Assembly: GCF_041902845.1 (NCBI RefSeq)
Contig: NZ_CP159486.1
Span: 310,001 to 374,000, forward strand
DNA from: Limibacterium fermenti
Lineage (GTDB): Bacteria > Bacteroidota > Bacteroidia > Bacteroidales > Dysgonomonadaceae
DNA length: 64,000 nucleotides
Direction: 5' to 3'
Shown: positions 12,749 through 20,786 of the stretch, piece by piece
How the letters are laid out: each line of letters begins with the position of its first letter
Numbering within the stretch: the first letter of the stretch is position 1
Position numbers and translations under genes: made by a program
The notes under the pieces: generated by a model
Databases searched by the model: none
Seen by the model: the letters and a program-made list of their open reading frames with translations, nothing else
Told to the model about the DNA's origin: nothing

Positions 12749-14158
12749 CTATTTCTTTTGCAAGAGGACTACATTTTCAACATGATGAGTATGTGGAAAC
12801 ATATCTACCGGTTGTACCCGAGCTACTCGATAAAGACTATCGAGTAAGCTGAGATCGCGGGCTTGTGTGGCCGGATTGCAGCTGACGTATACGATCCGTT
12901 CGGGCTGAGCCGATAAAATTGTTTGAATCACGTTATCGTGCATTCCGGCACGGGGCGGGTCCGTAATAAGGATATCCGGCCGTCCATGCTCTTCGATAAA
13001 ACTTTCGGTGAGGATATCCTTCATATCCCCTGCAAAAAACAACGTATTCTCGATCCTGTTACGGTGCGAATTATCCATGGCATCCTCAATCGCTTCTTCC
13101 ACATATTCTATACCAATGACTTTTTTTGCTTGTCGTGCTATAAAATTTGCAATCGTTCCGGTACCTGTATATAGGTCATAAACCAATTCTTTGCCGGAAA
13201 GAGACGCGAAGTCCCGTACGACTTTATACAATCGGTAGGCTTGTTTACTATTGGTCTGAAAAAATGATTTTGGGCCGATTTTGAATTTCAGACCTTCCAT
13301 TTCCTCATAGATGAAGTCGTTTCCTTTCCATGTAATAACCTCTTGATCCGTAATCGTGTCGTTGGCTTTTTCATTGACGATGTAAAGCAACGAAGTTATT
13401 TCAGGAAATTCGGAAGCCAGAAAGTTCATCAATCGGGTTCTTTTTTCTTCATCTTCTTTGAAAAAAACGACGATAACCATGACCTCTCCGGTGGAAGTCG
13501 TGCGAATAATCAGCGTACGCATCAATCCTTCTTGATTCCGGAGGTCAAAAAACGGATACCGGTTGTTGAGGCAAAATGCACGGACAGCATTTCGGATACG
13601 GTTTGAAATGTCATCCTGCAACCAGCATTTATGGATATCCAACACCTTATCGAACATTCCCGGAATATGAAATCCCAAGGCGTTCATGTCAGACAAATCT
13701 TTGTCGGTATTTATCTCCTTTTCAGTAAGCCATCGCTTATTGGAAAACGTAAATTCCAGTTTGTTGCGGTAAAAAGTTGTATCGGGAGCAGGTAGAATGG
13801 ACGATATTTCGGGTAATTCCACTTTACCGATGCGGGTAAGATTATCGACAACCTGTTTCTGCTTATATCGAAGCTGTTCGTCATAAGGCAGTATTTGCCA
13901 TTTACATCCCCCACAAATACCGAAATGGTCACAAAAAGCATCGGTGCGTGTGTCCGAATAAGATTCGAAACGTACAACCCTCCCTTCGGCATAACTGCTT
14001 TTTTTACGGGTAAGCTGTATGTCGACCACATCGCCGGGGACTGCATAGGGAATAAAAACGGTCAGCCCGTCGATTTTCGCAATCGCTTTTCCTTCGGCAG
14101 CCACATCGCTTATCATTACCGATTCCAATAAAGGAAGTTGTTTTTTCTTTCTCGCCAT
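12749..14158 (-). CDS. rlmD: RlmD/RumA-type 23S rRNA (uracil-5-)-methyltransferase
   Basis: SAM-dependent RNA m5U methyltransferase. It has an N-terminal TRAM domain (about residues 10-65), the iron-sulfur cysteines C-x5-C-x2-C in CDHFGICGGC (about 71-80) with a fourth in HKCW near 177, the SAM motif YDLYTGTGTIANF (about 325-337) and the catalytic VYVSCNPAT near 424. The ATG at 14158 (MARKKKQLPLLE) was chosen because a perfect -7 box lies at 14183-14190, inside the 32-codon extension that an ATG at 14254 would give. The target uridine (U1939 or another) cannot be fixed from sequence. An IS110 element sits directly upstream of its promoter. Confidence 0.9.
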   Translation of the reverse strand: MARKKKQLPLLESVMISDVAAEGKAIAKIDGLTVFIPYAVPGDVVDIQLTRKKSSYAEGRVVRFESYSDTRTDAFCDHFGICGGCKWQILPYDEQLRYKQKQVVDNLTRIGKVELPEISSILPAPDTTFYRNKLEFTFSNKRWLTEKEINTDKDLSDMNALGFHIPGMFDKVLDIHKCWLQDDISNRIRNAVRAFCLNNRYPFFDLRNQEGLMRTLIIRTTSTGEVMVIVVFFKEDEEKRTRLMNFLASEFPEITSLLYIVNEKANDTITDQEVITWKGNDFIYEEMEGLKFKIGPKSFFQTNSKQAYRLYKVVRDFASLSGKELVYDLYTGTGTIANFIARQAKKVIGIEYVEEAIEDAMDNSHRNRIENTLFFAGDMKDILTESFIEEHGRPDILITDPPRAGMHDNVIQTILSAQPERIVYVSCNPATQARDLSLLDSLYRVARVQPVDMFPHTHHVENVVLLQKK

Positions 14159-14182
14159 TCGGTCTGTTTCTGTTTTAGGATG

Positions 14183-14190
14183 CAAAGTTA
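14183..14190 (-). promoter_or_regulatory. rlmD promoter -7 element
   Basis: Minus-strand TAACTTTG fits TAnnTTTG, 24 bp upstream of the chosen rlmD start. It rules out the longer ORF start at 14254. The probable IS110 left end begins within 40 bp of it. Confidence 0.65.
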
Positions 14191-14229
14191 GGATTTTCTC
14201 TGAAAATGAGAAATAATTAATAACTTGCG

Positions 14230-14379
14230 AAGCCCCATCAAGCAAGTAAACCACAAGTTATCTTGGATACGATTCCAATGCAAAGTACGGTTCCGGTTTG
14301 CTTGTAATGAAATACTTGGTTCCTATGAGACCTTATAGAAGATTATCAATCATTTAAGCATCCCGGCTTGATGAGGCTT
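14230..14379 (+). ncRNA. Candidate bridge-type structured RNA of the IS110 element
   Basis: The non-coding left end can fold strongly. AAGCCCCATCAAGC (14230-14243) pairs with GCTTGATGAGGCTT (14366-14379), 13 of 14 positions, closing a region of about 150 nt just before the transposase ATG. Inside are TTGGA/TCCAA around a 6-nt loop (14263-14278), GCAAA/TTTGC (14280-14302) and CAAGCAA versus TTGCTTG. IS110-group elements encode a bridge RNA of about this size upstream of the transposase. That the present stem is such an RNA is inference. It could instead be a translation-control hairpin. Confidence 0.45.
14334..14350 (+). repeat. 17-nt repeat, left copy (inside IS110 non-coding end)
   Basis: TATAGAAGATTATCAAT recurs with one mismatch at 15780-15796, so the copies bracket the transposase gene closely. 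Because this copy lies inside the candidate RNA, that RNA could pair with the bottom strand of the right copy. Confidence 0.7.
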
Positions 14380-14381
14380 TT

Positions 14382-15767
14382 ATGTATTCACAAGTTAAAA
14401 TTATGGCAAAGAAAGCGAAAAAAATCAAGACAAACAAGGGATTGAAATTGGAAATCGTGAATCCCAATTCGGCGGGTATCGATGTTTCTTCCACCGAAAT
14501 GCAAGTATGTGTCCCTGAAGAGCGGGATGGGGAAAACAACCGCCGCTTCGGCACGTTTACGCAAGATTTACACCTTATATCGGATTGGCTTAAAGCCTGT
14601 GGCATTGAAACCGTCGCCATGGAATCCACGGGGGTGTATTGGGTCCAACTCTACATGATACTGGAATCGGATGGATTCGATGTGTTGCTGGTCAACGCCA
14701 AGGCCATCAAAAATATCAGTGAAAAGAAGACCGACCGGGTAGATGCCGAAACCATCATGGTCTTGCATAGTTACGGGCTTCTGAGAGCCAGTTTCCAACC
14801 CCAGAACCATGCCCGGCGCATCCGCAATGTATCGCGCCACCGTGACGGGTTGTTGAAAGCTTCTTCGCGGGAAGTGCTCCACATGCAAAAGGCCATGGAA
14901 TTGATGAACATCAAATTGGGCAATGTCATCAGCGATATTTTGGGAAAATCGGGACAGGAGATTATTCGCGCCATTCTGGCCGGGGAACGCGATGCCCGAA
15001 AACTATCGGCTTTGGCCGATCCCCGATGCAAATCTCCCAAAGAAACCATCGCCAAATCCCTGCAGGCCAATTGGGACGAAGACCTGCTGTTCATGCTCAA
15101 ACAAAGCTATGAACTGTATGTATATTACCAAAACCTGATGAAGGATTGTGACAAGCAGATAGAGGGCATCCTGCAGGAGTATCTCAAAGACGTTAAACCC
15201 GAAGAAACTTCCAAGCCGGAGCAAAGGGCGAAAAAAGCAAAAGCTCAAAAGAATGCCGTCACGATAGATATCGAAAAGCACGCGATCCGATTATGGGGTG
15301 TCAACGCGATGCGCATACCGGGTGTCAGTGAAGCGGCCCTGTTGCGGTTGGCCGGTGAGCTGGGACACGATTTTACCGATAAGTTTGACTCATACAAACA
15401 GTTTTGTTGTTGGTGTAATCTCACACCCAACAACAAAATATCGGGAGGAAAACTCCAGTCCAGCAAAATTCCAAAGCGGAAGAATCCTGTTGGACAAATC
15501 CTGCGTTCTTCGGCAAACTCCCTGAAAACAAGTAAAACGCCCTTAGGATATTACTTCCGGCGTATACAGGCAAAAAGCGGTTACTTGCCGGCTATTATCG
15601 CTACTGCGAACAAATTGGGAAGAATACTCTATACAATGGTTAAATACAAGGTCGAGTTTGATGACTCTTTTACCCAAACCAGCGAAACCGAGATACTTAG
15701 AAGAAAATTGATTAAGACCCAAAGAACCCTCGAAAAACTTCAAAATCAAATCAAAGAATGCGGATGA
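14382..15767 (+). CDS. IS110-family transposase (DEDD + Transposase_20)
   Basis: A 461-residue recombinase. The RuvC-like DEDD domain has D34 (AGIDVSS), E81 (VAMESTGVYW) and D118/D121 (KKTDRVDAE). After a coiled-coil linker (about 225-300), the C-terminal Transposase_20 domain starts at MRIPGVSEAALLRLAGE (about 310) and carries a likely catalytic serine in GGKLQSSK (359/360). All key acidic residues are present, so the enzyme may be active. An alternative start is the methionine at residue 8 (MAKKAKK). Coding sequence is uninterrupted, which suggests a recent or maintained insertion. Confidence 0.95.
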   Translation: MYSQVKIMAKKAKKIKTNKGLKLEIVNPNSAGIDVSSTEMQVCVPEERDGENNRRFGTFTQDLHLISDWLKACGIETVAMESTGVYWVQLYMILESDGFDVLLVNAKAIKNISEKKTDRVDAETIMVLHSYGLLRASFQPQNHARRIRNVSRHRDGLLKASSREVLHMQKAMELMNIKLGNVISDILGKSGQEIIRAILAGERDARKLSALADPRCKSPKETIAKSLQANWDEDLLFMLKQSYELYVYYQNLMKDCDKQIEGILQEYLKDVKPEETSKPEQRAKKAKAQKNAVTIDIEKHAIRLWGVNAMRIPGVSEAALLRLAGELGHDFTDKFDSYKQFCCWCNLTPNNKISGGKLQSSKIPKRKNPVGQILRSSANSLKTSKTPLGYYFRRIQAKSGYLPAIIATANKLGRILYTMVKYKVEFDDSFTQTSETEILRRKLIKTQRTLEKLQNQIKECG

Positions 15768-15779
15768 AATGGTTTGTTA

Positions 15780-15796
15780 TATAGAAGATAATCAAT
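15780..15796 (+). repeat. 17-nt repeat, right copy (after IS110 transposase)
   Basis: TATAGAAGATAATCAAT, 16 of 17 identical to 14334-14350, lies 12 bp after the transposase stop. It is probably part of the right end of the element. Confidence 0.7.
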
Positions 15797-15940
15797 AAAA
15801 AGAGAAGTGTCGATAGCGTTAAAAAAATGCCATCGTATGGAGTTTCGTAATTGGATTCATTGTAAATCTCCTTTCAATAAAAAATAATACTTGTTCATTT
15901 TAATGGACAAGCAAATGTAAGGAACATTTTTGTAATGATA

Positions 15941-15978
15941 AAAAAATCGCGGTAAAACAACGTCTTACCACGATTTTA
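15941..15978 (-). terminator. dnaK terminator
   Basis: AAAATCGCGGTAA (15943-15955) pairs with TTACCACGATTTT (15965-15977) with one mismatch. The minus strand continues into a T run. It lies 32 bp after the dnaK stop and could also stop plus-strand transcription leaving the IS element. Confidence 0.8.
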
Positions 15979-16009
15979 TAATTATCTATTATTCTGTGTG
16001 ATAGTTTCT

Positions 16010-17929
16010 TTATTTCACTTCCTCAAAATCCACATCGGTTACATTGTCGCCGGATTGGGTTCCACCATTCTGGGAAGAACCGGTGGTATTCGGACCTTCA
16101 TTCGGATTTTGTGGCCCCTGTTGTTGGTTGGAGGCATTATACATATCCTGCGAAGCTGCCTGAAATGCGGTGTTCAGTTCTGCAATAGCTCCATCGATAG
16201 CCGCTACATCTTGCGCTTTATGCGCTTCTTTCAGTTTATTCAACGCTGCTTCGATAGGCGCCTTTTTATCGGCCGGTATCTTGTCTCCCAACTCGGAGAG
16301 TTGTTTTTCCGTTTGGAAGATGGTCGAGTCCGCCTGATTCAACTTGTCGATACGATCTTTTTCTCTCTTATCGGCTTCGGCATTCGCGGCTGCCTCTTCT
16401 TTCATCCGTTTGATTTCGTCGTCACTTAAACCGGAAGAGGCTTCGATACGGATCTTTTGTTCTTTGCCGGTCGCTTTGTCTTTAGCCGACACATTGAGGA
16501 TACCATTGGCATCGATATCGAAAGTCACTTCGATCTGAGGAATGCCCCGAGGAGAAGGCGGAATGCCATCGAGATTGAACACTCCGATTTGTTTGTTATC
16601 GCGTGCCAGCGAACGTTCCCCTTGCAATACGTTAATTTGCACCGAAGGTTGGTTGTCGGCCGCTGTAGAGAAGACTTCGCTTTTCTTTGTAGGAATCGTC
16701 GTGTTGGCGTCGATCAGTTTGGTCATTACACCCCCTAATGTTTCGATACCCAAAGACAGAGGAGTTACATCCAACAACAAAACATCTTTCACTTCACCTG
16801 TCAGTACGGCTCCTTGTATCGCGGCTCCGACGGCAACAACTTCGTCCGGGTTTACCCCTTTGTGCGGGGCTTTACCGAAAAGTTTTTCCACTAATTGCTG
16901 TACGGCTGGTATACGGGTAGAACCACCCACTAAAATCACTTCGTCAATCTCAGAGTTGGTAAGTCCGGCATCTTTCATCGACGTTTGGCAGGGCAGTATA
17001 CATTTCTGTAGCAAGTCATCGATTAACTGCTCGAATTTAGCGCGGGTCAATGTTTTCACCAAGTGTTTGGGTATTCCATTTACCGGCATAATATAGGGCA
17101 GATTGATTTCGGTAGACGTCGCGCTTGAAAGTTCTATTTTTGCTTTTTCAGCAGCCTCTTTTAGGCGTTGTAATGCCATTGGGTCTTTACGCAAGTCGAG
17201 CCCTTCCTCTTTCATAAATTCGTCGGCCAGCCAATCGATAATTCGATGGTCGAAGTCGTCCCCTCCGAGGTGAGTGTCACCGTTTGTAGACTTCACTTCA
17301 AAAACGCCGTCGCCTAATTCGAGGATAGAGATATCGAACGTCCCTCCTCCCAAGTCAAAAACGGCAATTTTCAGATCGCTTTTTTTCTTATCGAGACCAT
17401 AAGCCAATGCGGCGGCTGTAGGTTCATTCACGATACGGCGTACGGTAAGTCCTGCAATTTCCCCGGCTTCTTTTGTAGCCTGGCGTTGTGCGTCGCTAAA
17501 GTATGCCGGTACGGTAATCACCGCCTCCGTGACTTGTTGTCCAAGATAATCTTCGGCCGTTTTTTTCATTTTTTGCAAAACGATGGCCGATATTTCTTGC
17601 GGAGAATATAAATGTCCGTTTATATCTACACGAGGTGTATTATTATCGCCGTGTACCACTTTATAGGGTACCCTGGCAATTTCTTTTTGCACCTGATCGA
17701 ATGTTTCGCCCATAAATGTCTTGATGGAGTATACGGTGTTGCTCGGGTTTGTAATAGCCTGACGTTTGGCAGGATCACCCACTTTGCGTTCTCCATTGTC
17801 TACAAAGGCGACCACCGAAGGCGTCGTCCGTTTACCTTCATTATTAGGGATTACCACCGGTTCGTTACCTTCCATTACGGCAACGCAAGAGTTTGTGGTT
17901 CCTAAGTCAATTCCAATAATTTTTCCCAT
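16010..17929 (-). CDS. dnaK: Chaperone DnaK (Hsp70)
   Basis: ATP-dependent Hsp70 chaperone of 639 residues, the usual length. The N-terminal ATPase domain starts MGKIIGIDLGTTNSCVAVMEG and contains phosphate-2 motif VFDLGGGTFDISI. The linker DVLLLDVTPLSLGIETLGG leads into the substrate-binding domain. The helical lid ends in a Gln/Gly/Asn-rich tail and DVDFEEVK, the standard C-terminus for GrpE/DnaJ-type Hsp70. grpE and dnaJ are not adjacent here. No CIRCE element is seen. The 250-bp upstream region has inverted repeats (TGCCAA/TTGGCA at about 18010-18030; ATGACAATATGTCGT at about 18037) of unknown role. Confidence 0.97.
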   Translation of the reverse strand: MGKIIGIDLGTTNSCVAVMEGNEPVVIPNNEGKRTTPSVVAFVDNGERKVGDPAKRQAITNPSNTVYSIKTFMGETFDQVQKEIARVPYKVVHGDNNTPRVDINGHLYSPQEISAIVLQKMKKTAEDYLGQQVTEAVITVPAYFSDAQRQATKEAGEIAGLTVRRIVNEPTAAALAYGLDKKKSDLKIAVFDLGGGTFDISILELGDGVFEVKSTNGDTHLGGDDFDHRIIDWLADEFMKEEGLDLRKDPMALQRLKEAAEKAKIELSSATSTEINLPYIMPVNGIPKHLVKTLTRAKFEQLIDDLLQKCILPCQTSMKDAGLTNSEIDEVILVGGSTRIPAVQQLVEKLFGKAPHKGVNPDEVVAVGAAIQGAVLTGEVKDVLLLDVTPLSLGIETLGGVMTKLIDANTTIPTKKSEVFSTAADNQPSVQINVLQGERSLARDNKQIGVFNLDGIPPSPRGIPQIEVTFDIDANGILNVSAKDKATGKEQKIRIEASSGLSDDEIKRMKEEAAANAEADKREKDRIDKLNQADSTIFQTEKQLSELGDKIPADKKAPIEAALNKLKEAHKAQDVAAIDGAIAELNTAFQAASQDMYNASNQQQGPQNPNEGPNTTGSSQNGGTQSGDNVTDVDFEEVK

Positions 17930-18108
17930 AGTTATATGTTGTTTTACTTTTTAATTTTTCTTTTTACTTACATTTTTCAGTATGCACACTATTTTGTTTT
18001 CAAATGTTGTGCCAAAAATCAGTTGGCAGAAAATATGACAATATGTCGTATTCTTTTTTTTTGATAATTTAGGAATAATCGTCAGGTAGATCTTGTATCT
18101 CCATGATA

Positions 18109-18140
18109 AAGCCCATCCTTTTATTTAAAAAGATGGGCTA
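18109..18140 (-). terminator. Terminator of the vWA lipoprotein gene
   Basis: AGCCCATC at one side and GATGGGCT at the other form a stem with AT-rich inner pairing. The minus strand ends GGGCTTTATC. It lies 41 bp after the stop codon. Confidence 0.65.
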
Positions 18141-18180
18141 TTAAGTTTTATTCTCCGTTGAAGGATTGTGTCCTTTCTAT

Positions 18181-19632
18181 CTAAGGTAATTTCCCAATCA
18201 ATTCGATAAATTGTTTACGATATCCGTTCGGATCGAATGAGAAGGATGACCCGGCAAGATTTTTGACCATTTTTTGATCCAAAGTGCCTTTATACTCCGA
18301 CTCGCGCATTAATAATCCGAATCCGGCAACCGAAACGGCAAATCGGGTATCTTCGGAAGCTGCGTTGATCGATAACGGTGTTTGGCGGATGGAGAGACTT
18401 AAGGGCCGGCTGCTGTCGCTGTCCGGAAGTTTGTACCGGAAATCAAATTTAGCGTATTCAGCCGAGGCATCGTTCTTTTTCAATATCACTTCATACAATG
18501 CCGTAATCGTTTGTGAAGAGCCTATTTCACCCGCATCCTTTTCATCGTCTTCAAAATCCTCATCTTTCATTTTACGGTTTTCATAACCGATGAGACGATA
18601 CGACTCTACCCTGTCCGGATTAAAGGTGATTTGTATTTTGGCATCCTTGGCTACCGTGTGGAACTTGGATTTTTCGTGAACGAAGACCTTTTGAATCTGA
18701 TCGGCATTATCGATATATTCATAATTGCCGTTTCCTTTGTTGGCTATTTGTTCCATCATGTAGTCGTTGAGGTTTCCGGTACCTACGCCCAATACCGTAA
18801 GGTAAATACCGCCTTTCCGCTTTTCTTCAATCAATTCGACCAAGGCGTCGGTGGAGGATATTCCGACATTGAAATCCCCGTCGGAGCCCAATATAATACG
18901 GTTGTTTCCTCCGTCTATGAAGTTTTCCCGTGCAATTTCATAAGCCGTTGTAATACCTGCGGCTCCGGCGGTCGATCCGCCGGCTCCCAACCGATCGATC
19001 GCCGCTTTTATATGATCTGCTTCCGACGCAGGTGTAGAAGGAAGTAACACACCTACTTCACCGGCATATACTACAATGGCGACTCTGTCTTCCGGTTCGA
19101 GTTCATCGACAAGTTGTTTGAATCCGGTTTTCAGGACGCCGAGTTTTTCGGGCGGGGTCATGGAGCCGGATACATCGATCAGGAATACATAGTTGGAGTT
19201 GGGTAACTCCTCTTCAGGAATGGTTTTTCCTTTAATTCCCAAACGCATAATATGGTGCTCTTCATTCCACGGACAGGTAACCAGCTCGGAACTCAACGAT
19301 ATGTTTTCGCCGGCTTCCGGCTCGGGATAGTTGTAGGTGAAATAATTGACATATTCTTCCGTACGTACCGATTCTTTAGGCGGTTTCTGCCCGAGATTCA
19401 CATATCGGCGCATGTTGGCGTATGAAGCTCCATCGGCATCAATTGAAAAAGTGGATAGGGGATAGTCCTTTACTTTCAGAAACGGATTTTCTTCATACTC
19501 TTTGTACTTTTCGTTATAGGCAATCTCTCCGAATCCGTTTTCATACGAATAAGAGGGAGAGTCATCATCTACTTTCGTGCACGATAGAAAGAATATCATG
19601 CAAACGGCTAATACTTTTGTAATTGTTTTCAT
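18181..19632 (-). CDS. von Willebrand factor type A domain lipoprotein
   Basis: Predicted lipoprotein (signal MKTITKVLAVCMIFFLSC, lipobox LSC) of 483 residues. It has a YfbK-type N-terminal segment (YPLSTFSIDADGASYANMRRYVN), a central vWA domain with an intact MIDAS motif DVSGS near residue 153, and a C-terminal DUF3520-like region. vWA domains bind metal and protein ligands. In Bacteroidota this protein type is a surface or periplasmic lipoprotein of unknown partner. The PstS-like lipoprotein gene precedes it by 49 bp on the same strand, so the two are probably co-transcribed, and a terminator follows. Confidence 0.88.
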   Translation of the reverse strand: MKTITKVLAVCMIFFLSCTKVDDDSPSYSYENGFGEIAYNEKYKEYEENPFLKVKDYPLSTFSIDADGASYANMRRYVNLGQKPPKESVRTEEYVNYFTYNYPEPEAGENISLSSELVTCPWNEEHHIMRLGIKGKTIPEEELPNSNYVFLIDVSGSMTPPEKLGVLKTGFKQLVDELEPEDRVAIVVYAGEVGVLLPSTPASEADHIKAAIDRLGAGGSTAGAAGITTAYEIARENFIDGGNNRIILGSDGDFNVGISSTDALVELIEEKRKGGIYLTVLGVGTGNLNDYMMEQIANKGNGNYEYIDNADQIQKVFVHEKSKFHTVAKDAKIQITFNPDRVESYRLIGYENRKMKDEDFEDDEKDAGEIGSSQTITALYEVILKKNDASAEYAKFDFRYKLPDSDSSRPLSLSIRQTPLSINAASEDTRFAVSVAGFGLLMRESEYKGTLDQKMVKNLAGSSFSFDPNGYRKQFIELIGKLP

Positions 19633-19662
19633 CAGATAGCATATTTTAAATTGTTCTTATTG

Positions 19663-20613
19663 TTAGTTGGGAATGTATCCGCTTCGTGCAATTATGCTTT
19701 TACCCGCTTTTGTTTGAAGTAAATCATAGAGTTTGTAGGCATAGGAAGATTTATCCAAATCCGAACGGATGACGGCATATACATCCGCCATATACGGGTA
19801 AGTTTGCTTTGAAAGGCTACTCTTATCGGGATAAATTCCATTTACCGACAAGGTTTTTACACGCTCGGCATCCCTTACAATTTGTTCCTTATAATAATAT
19901 ACCGTGTAGCAAATGGCATTTTCTTCTGAACGAACCTGAGAGAAAGCCAGCATCATGCTTGAGAGTTCGCGTTCTTCACTCCATTCCGGCATGTGTAATC
20001 CTTTCATCACAATGGATTCCATGAGTTCCTGACTGCCTGAGTTTTGATTGCGCACATACGGTTTAATCGGCAAGTCATTGCCGCCAACCTGTTTCCAATT
20101 GGTTATTTTTCCCATATAAATATCCTGAATCTGCTTATGGGTAAGTGTTTGAACAGGATTTTTCTCATTAATAATAAAGATAAAAGCATCGTGCGCTATC
20201 GGAGTTTCGGTTAATGTAACCCCAGCCTTGATGGCATACTCTTTCTCGTCGTCCGATATTCGCCTATGGGTAAGAATAAAATCAGCCTTTTTATCGATTA
20301 AATTGATGAAAGACTGGTGCGTTTGCGAAGTCTTTATCCGTTCTTCAAAAAAACTACGGGGAACATCGTCGTAGTTCGGTTTTATTTCCCAGGTGAAATA
20401 GGCATATAACAAATGTTGCCACTCATAACGGCAATTCAACAGTTCGCAGGCAATAATCGTTTGCAGAGGCGCCGTCGAAGTGGAGCCATCGACACGGGGA
20501 TAATTTTCCGTCGTAATTCCTTCAATAGTGACTGAGGGTTTATTGGTTTCTTTTTCGCAGGAAAAAACAAATAAAGGCACAAGCAAGAGAAATAACTTTA
20601 GAATCGTTTTCAT
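19663..20613 (-). CDS. PstS-like phosphate-type substrate-binding lipoprotein
   Basis: Periplasmic binding protein-like domain of the PstS family on a lipoprotein signal (LLVPLFVFSC). Family signs are RVDGSTSTAPL near residue 40, where PstS has the phosphate-binding DGSST, HDAFIFIINEKNPVQTLTHKQIQDIYMGKITNWKQVGG in the middle, and RNQNSGSQELM (PstS: R-x-x-S-G-T). Residues for anion binding thus appear present. No pstCAB genes are adjacent, and instead it is followed by a vWA lipoprotein gene. A role in phosphate sensing or scavenging is possible but not shown. Confidence 0.82.
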   Translation of the reverse strand: MKTILKLFLLLVPLFVFSCEKETNKPSVTIEGITTENYPRVDGSTSTAPLQTIIACELLNCRYEWQHLLYAYFTWEIKPNYDDVPRSFFEERIKTSQTHQSFINLIDKKADFILTHRRISDDEKEYAIKAGVTLTETPIAHDAFIFIINEKNPVQTLTHKQIQDIYMGKITNWKQVGGNDLPIKPYVRNQNSGSQELMESIVMKGLHMPEWSEERELSSMMLAFSQVRSEENAICYTVYYYKEQIVRDAERVKTLSVNGIYPDKSSLSKQTYPYMADVYAVIRSDLDKSSYAYKLYDLLQTKAGKSIIARSGYIPN

Positions 20614-20720
20614 AACCCTTTTTTTATAGATAGAAATTAGTAAGTTGTTGAACGCCTACATTTATAGAGATGTTTTTTTTGAAAAAACGCTGCATCATTT
20701 CTTCTCTTTAACAAGTACTG

Positions 20721-20758
20721 AAAATAAAACGGGGCAACCGGATAAACCGGCAGCCCCG
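20721..20758 (-). terminator. Terminator of the acyl-CoA dehydrogenase/ETF operon
   Basis: CGGGGC (20730-20735) pairs with GCCCCG (20753-20758), with inner ACCGG/CCGGT. The minus strand then reads TTTTATTTT. It lies 29 bp after the stop. Confidence 0.8.
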
Positions 20759-20786
20759 CAAAAATTAAAATTATGAATGGAAAAAA

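Larger units (their letters stand above)
14222..15800 (+). mobile_element. IS110-family insertion sequence (ends approximate)
   Basis: One DEDD transposase gene is flanked by about 160 bp of non-coding DNA on the left and a short right end. The family moves without terminal inverted repeats, through a circular intermediate, using a structured guide (bridge) RNA from its non-coding end. The element lies between the rlmD promoter and the dnaK terminator, both of which look intact. The exact ends cannot be set without an empty-site comparison. The limits are chosen to include the 14-nt inverted repeat on the left and the 17-nt repeat on the right. Confidence 0.75.

Noticed and set aside
14159..14254. 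N-terminal extension of the rRNA methyltransferase
   Set aside because: A -7 box lies inside it and the sequence is unlike the family N-terminus.
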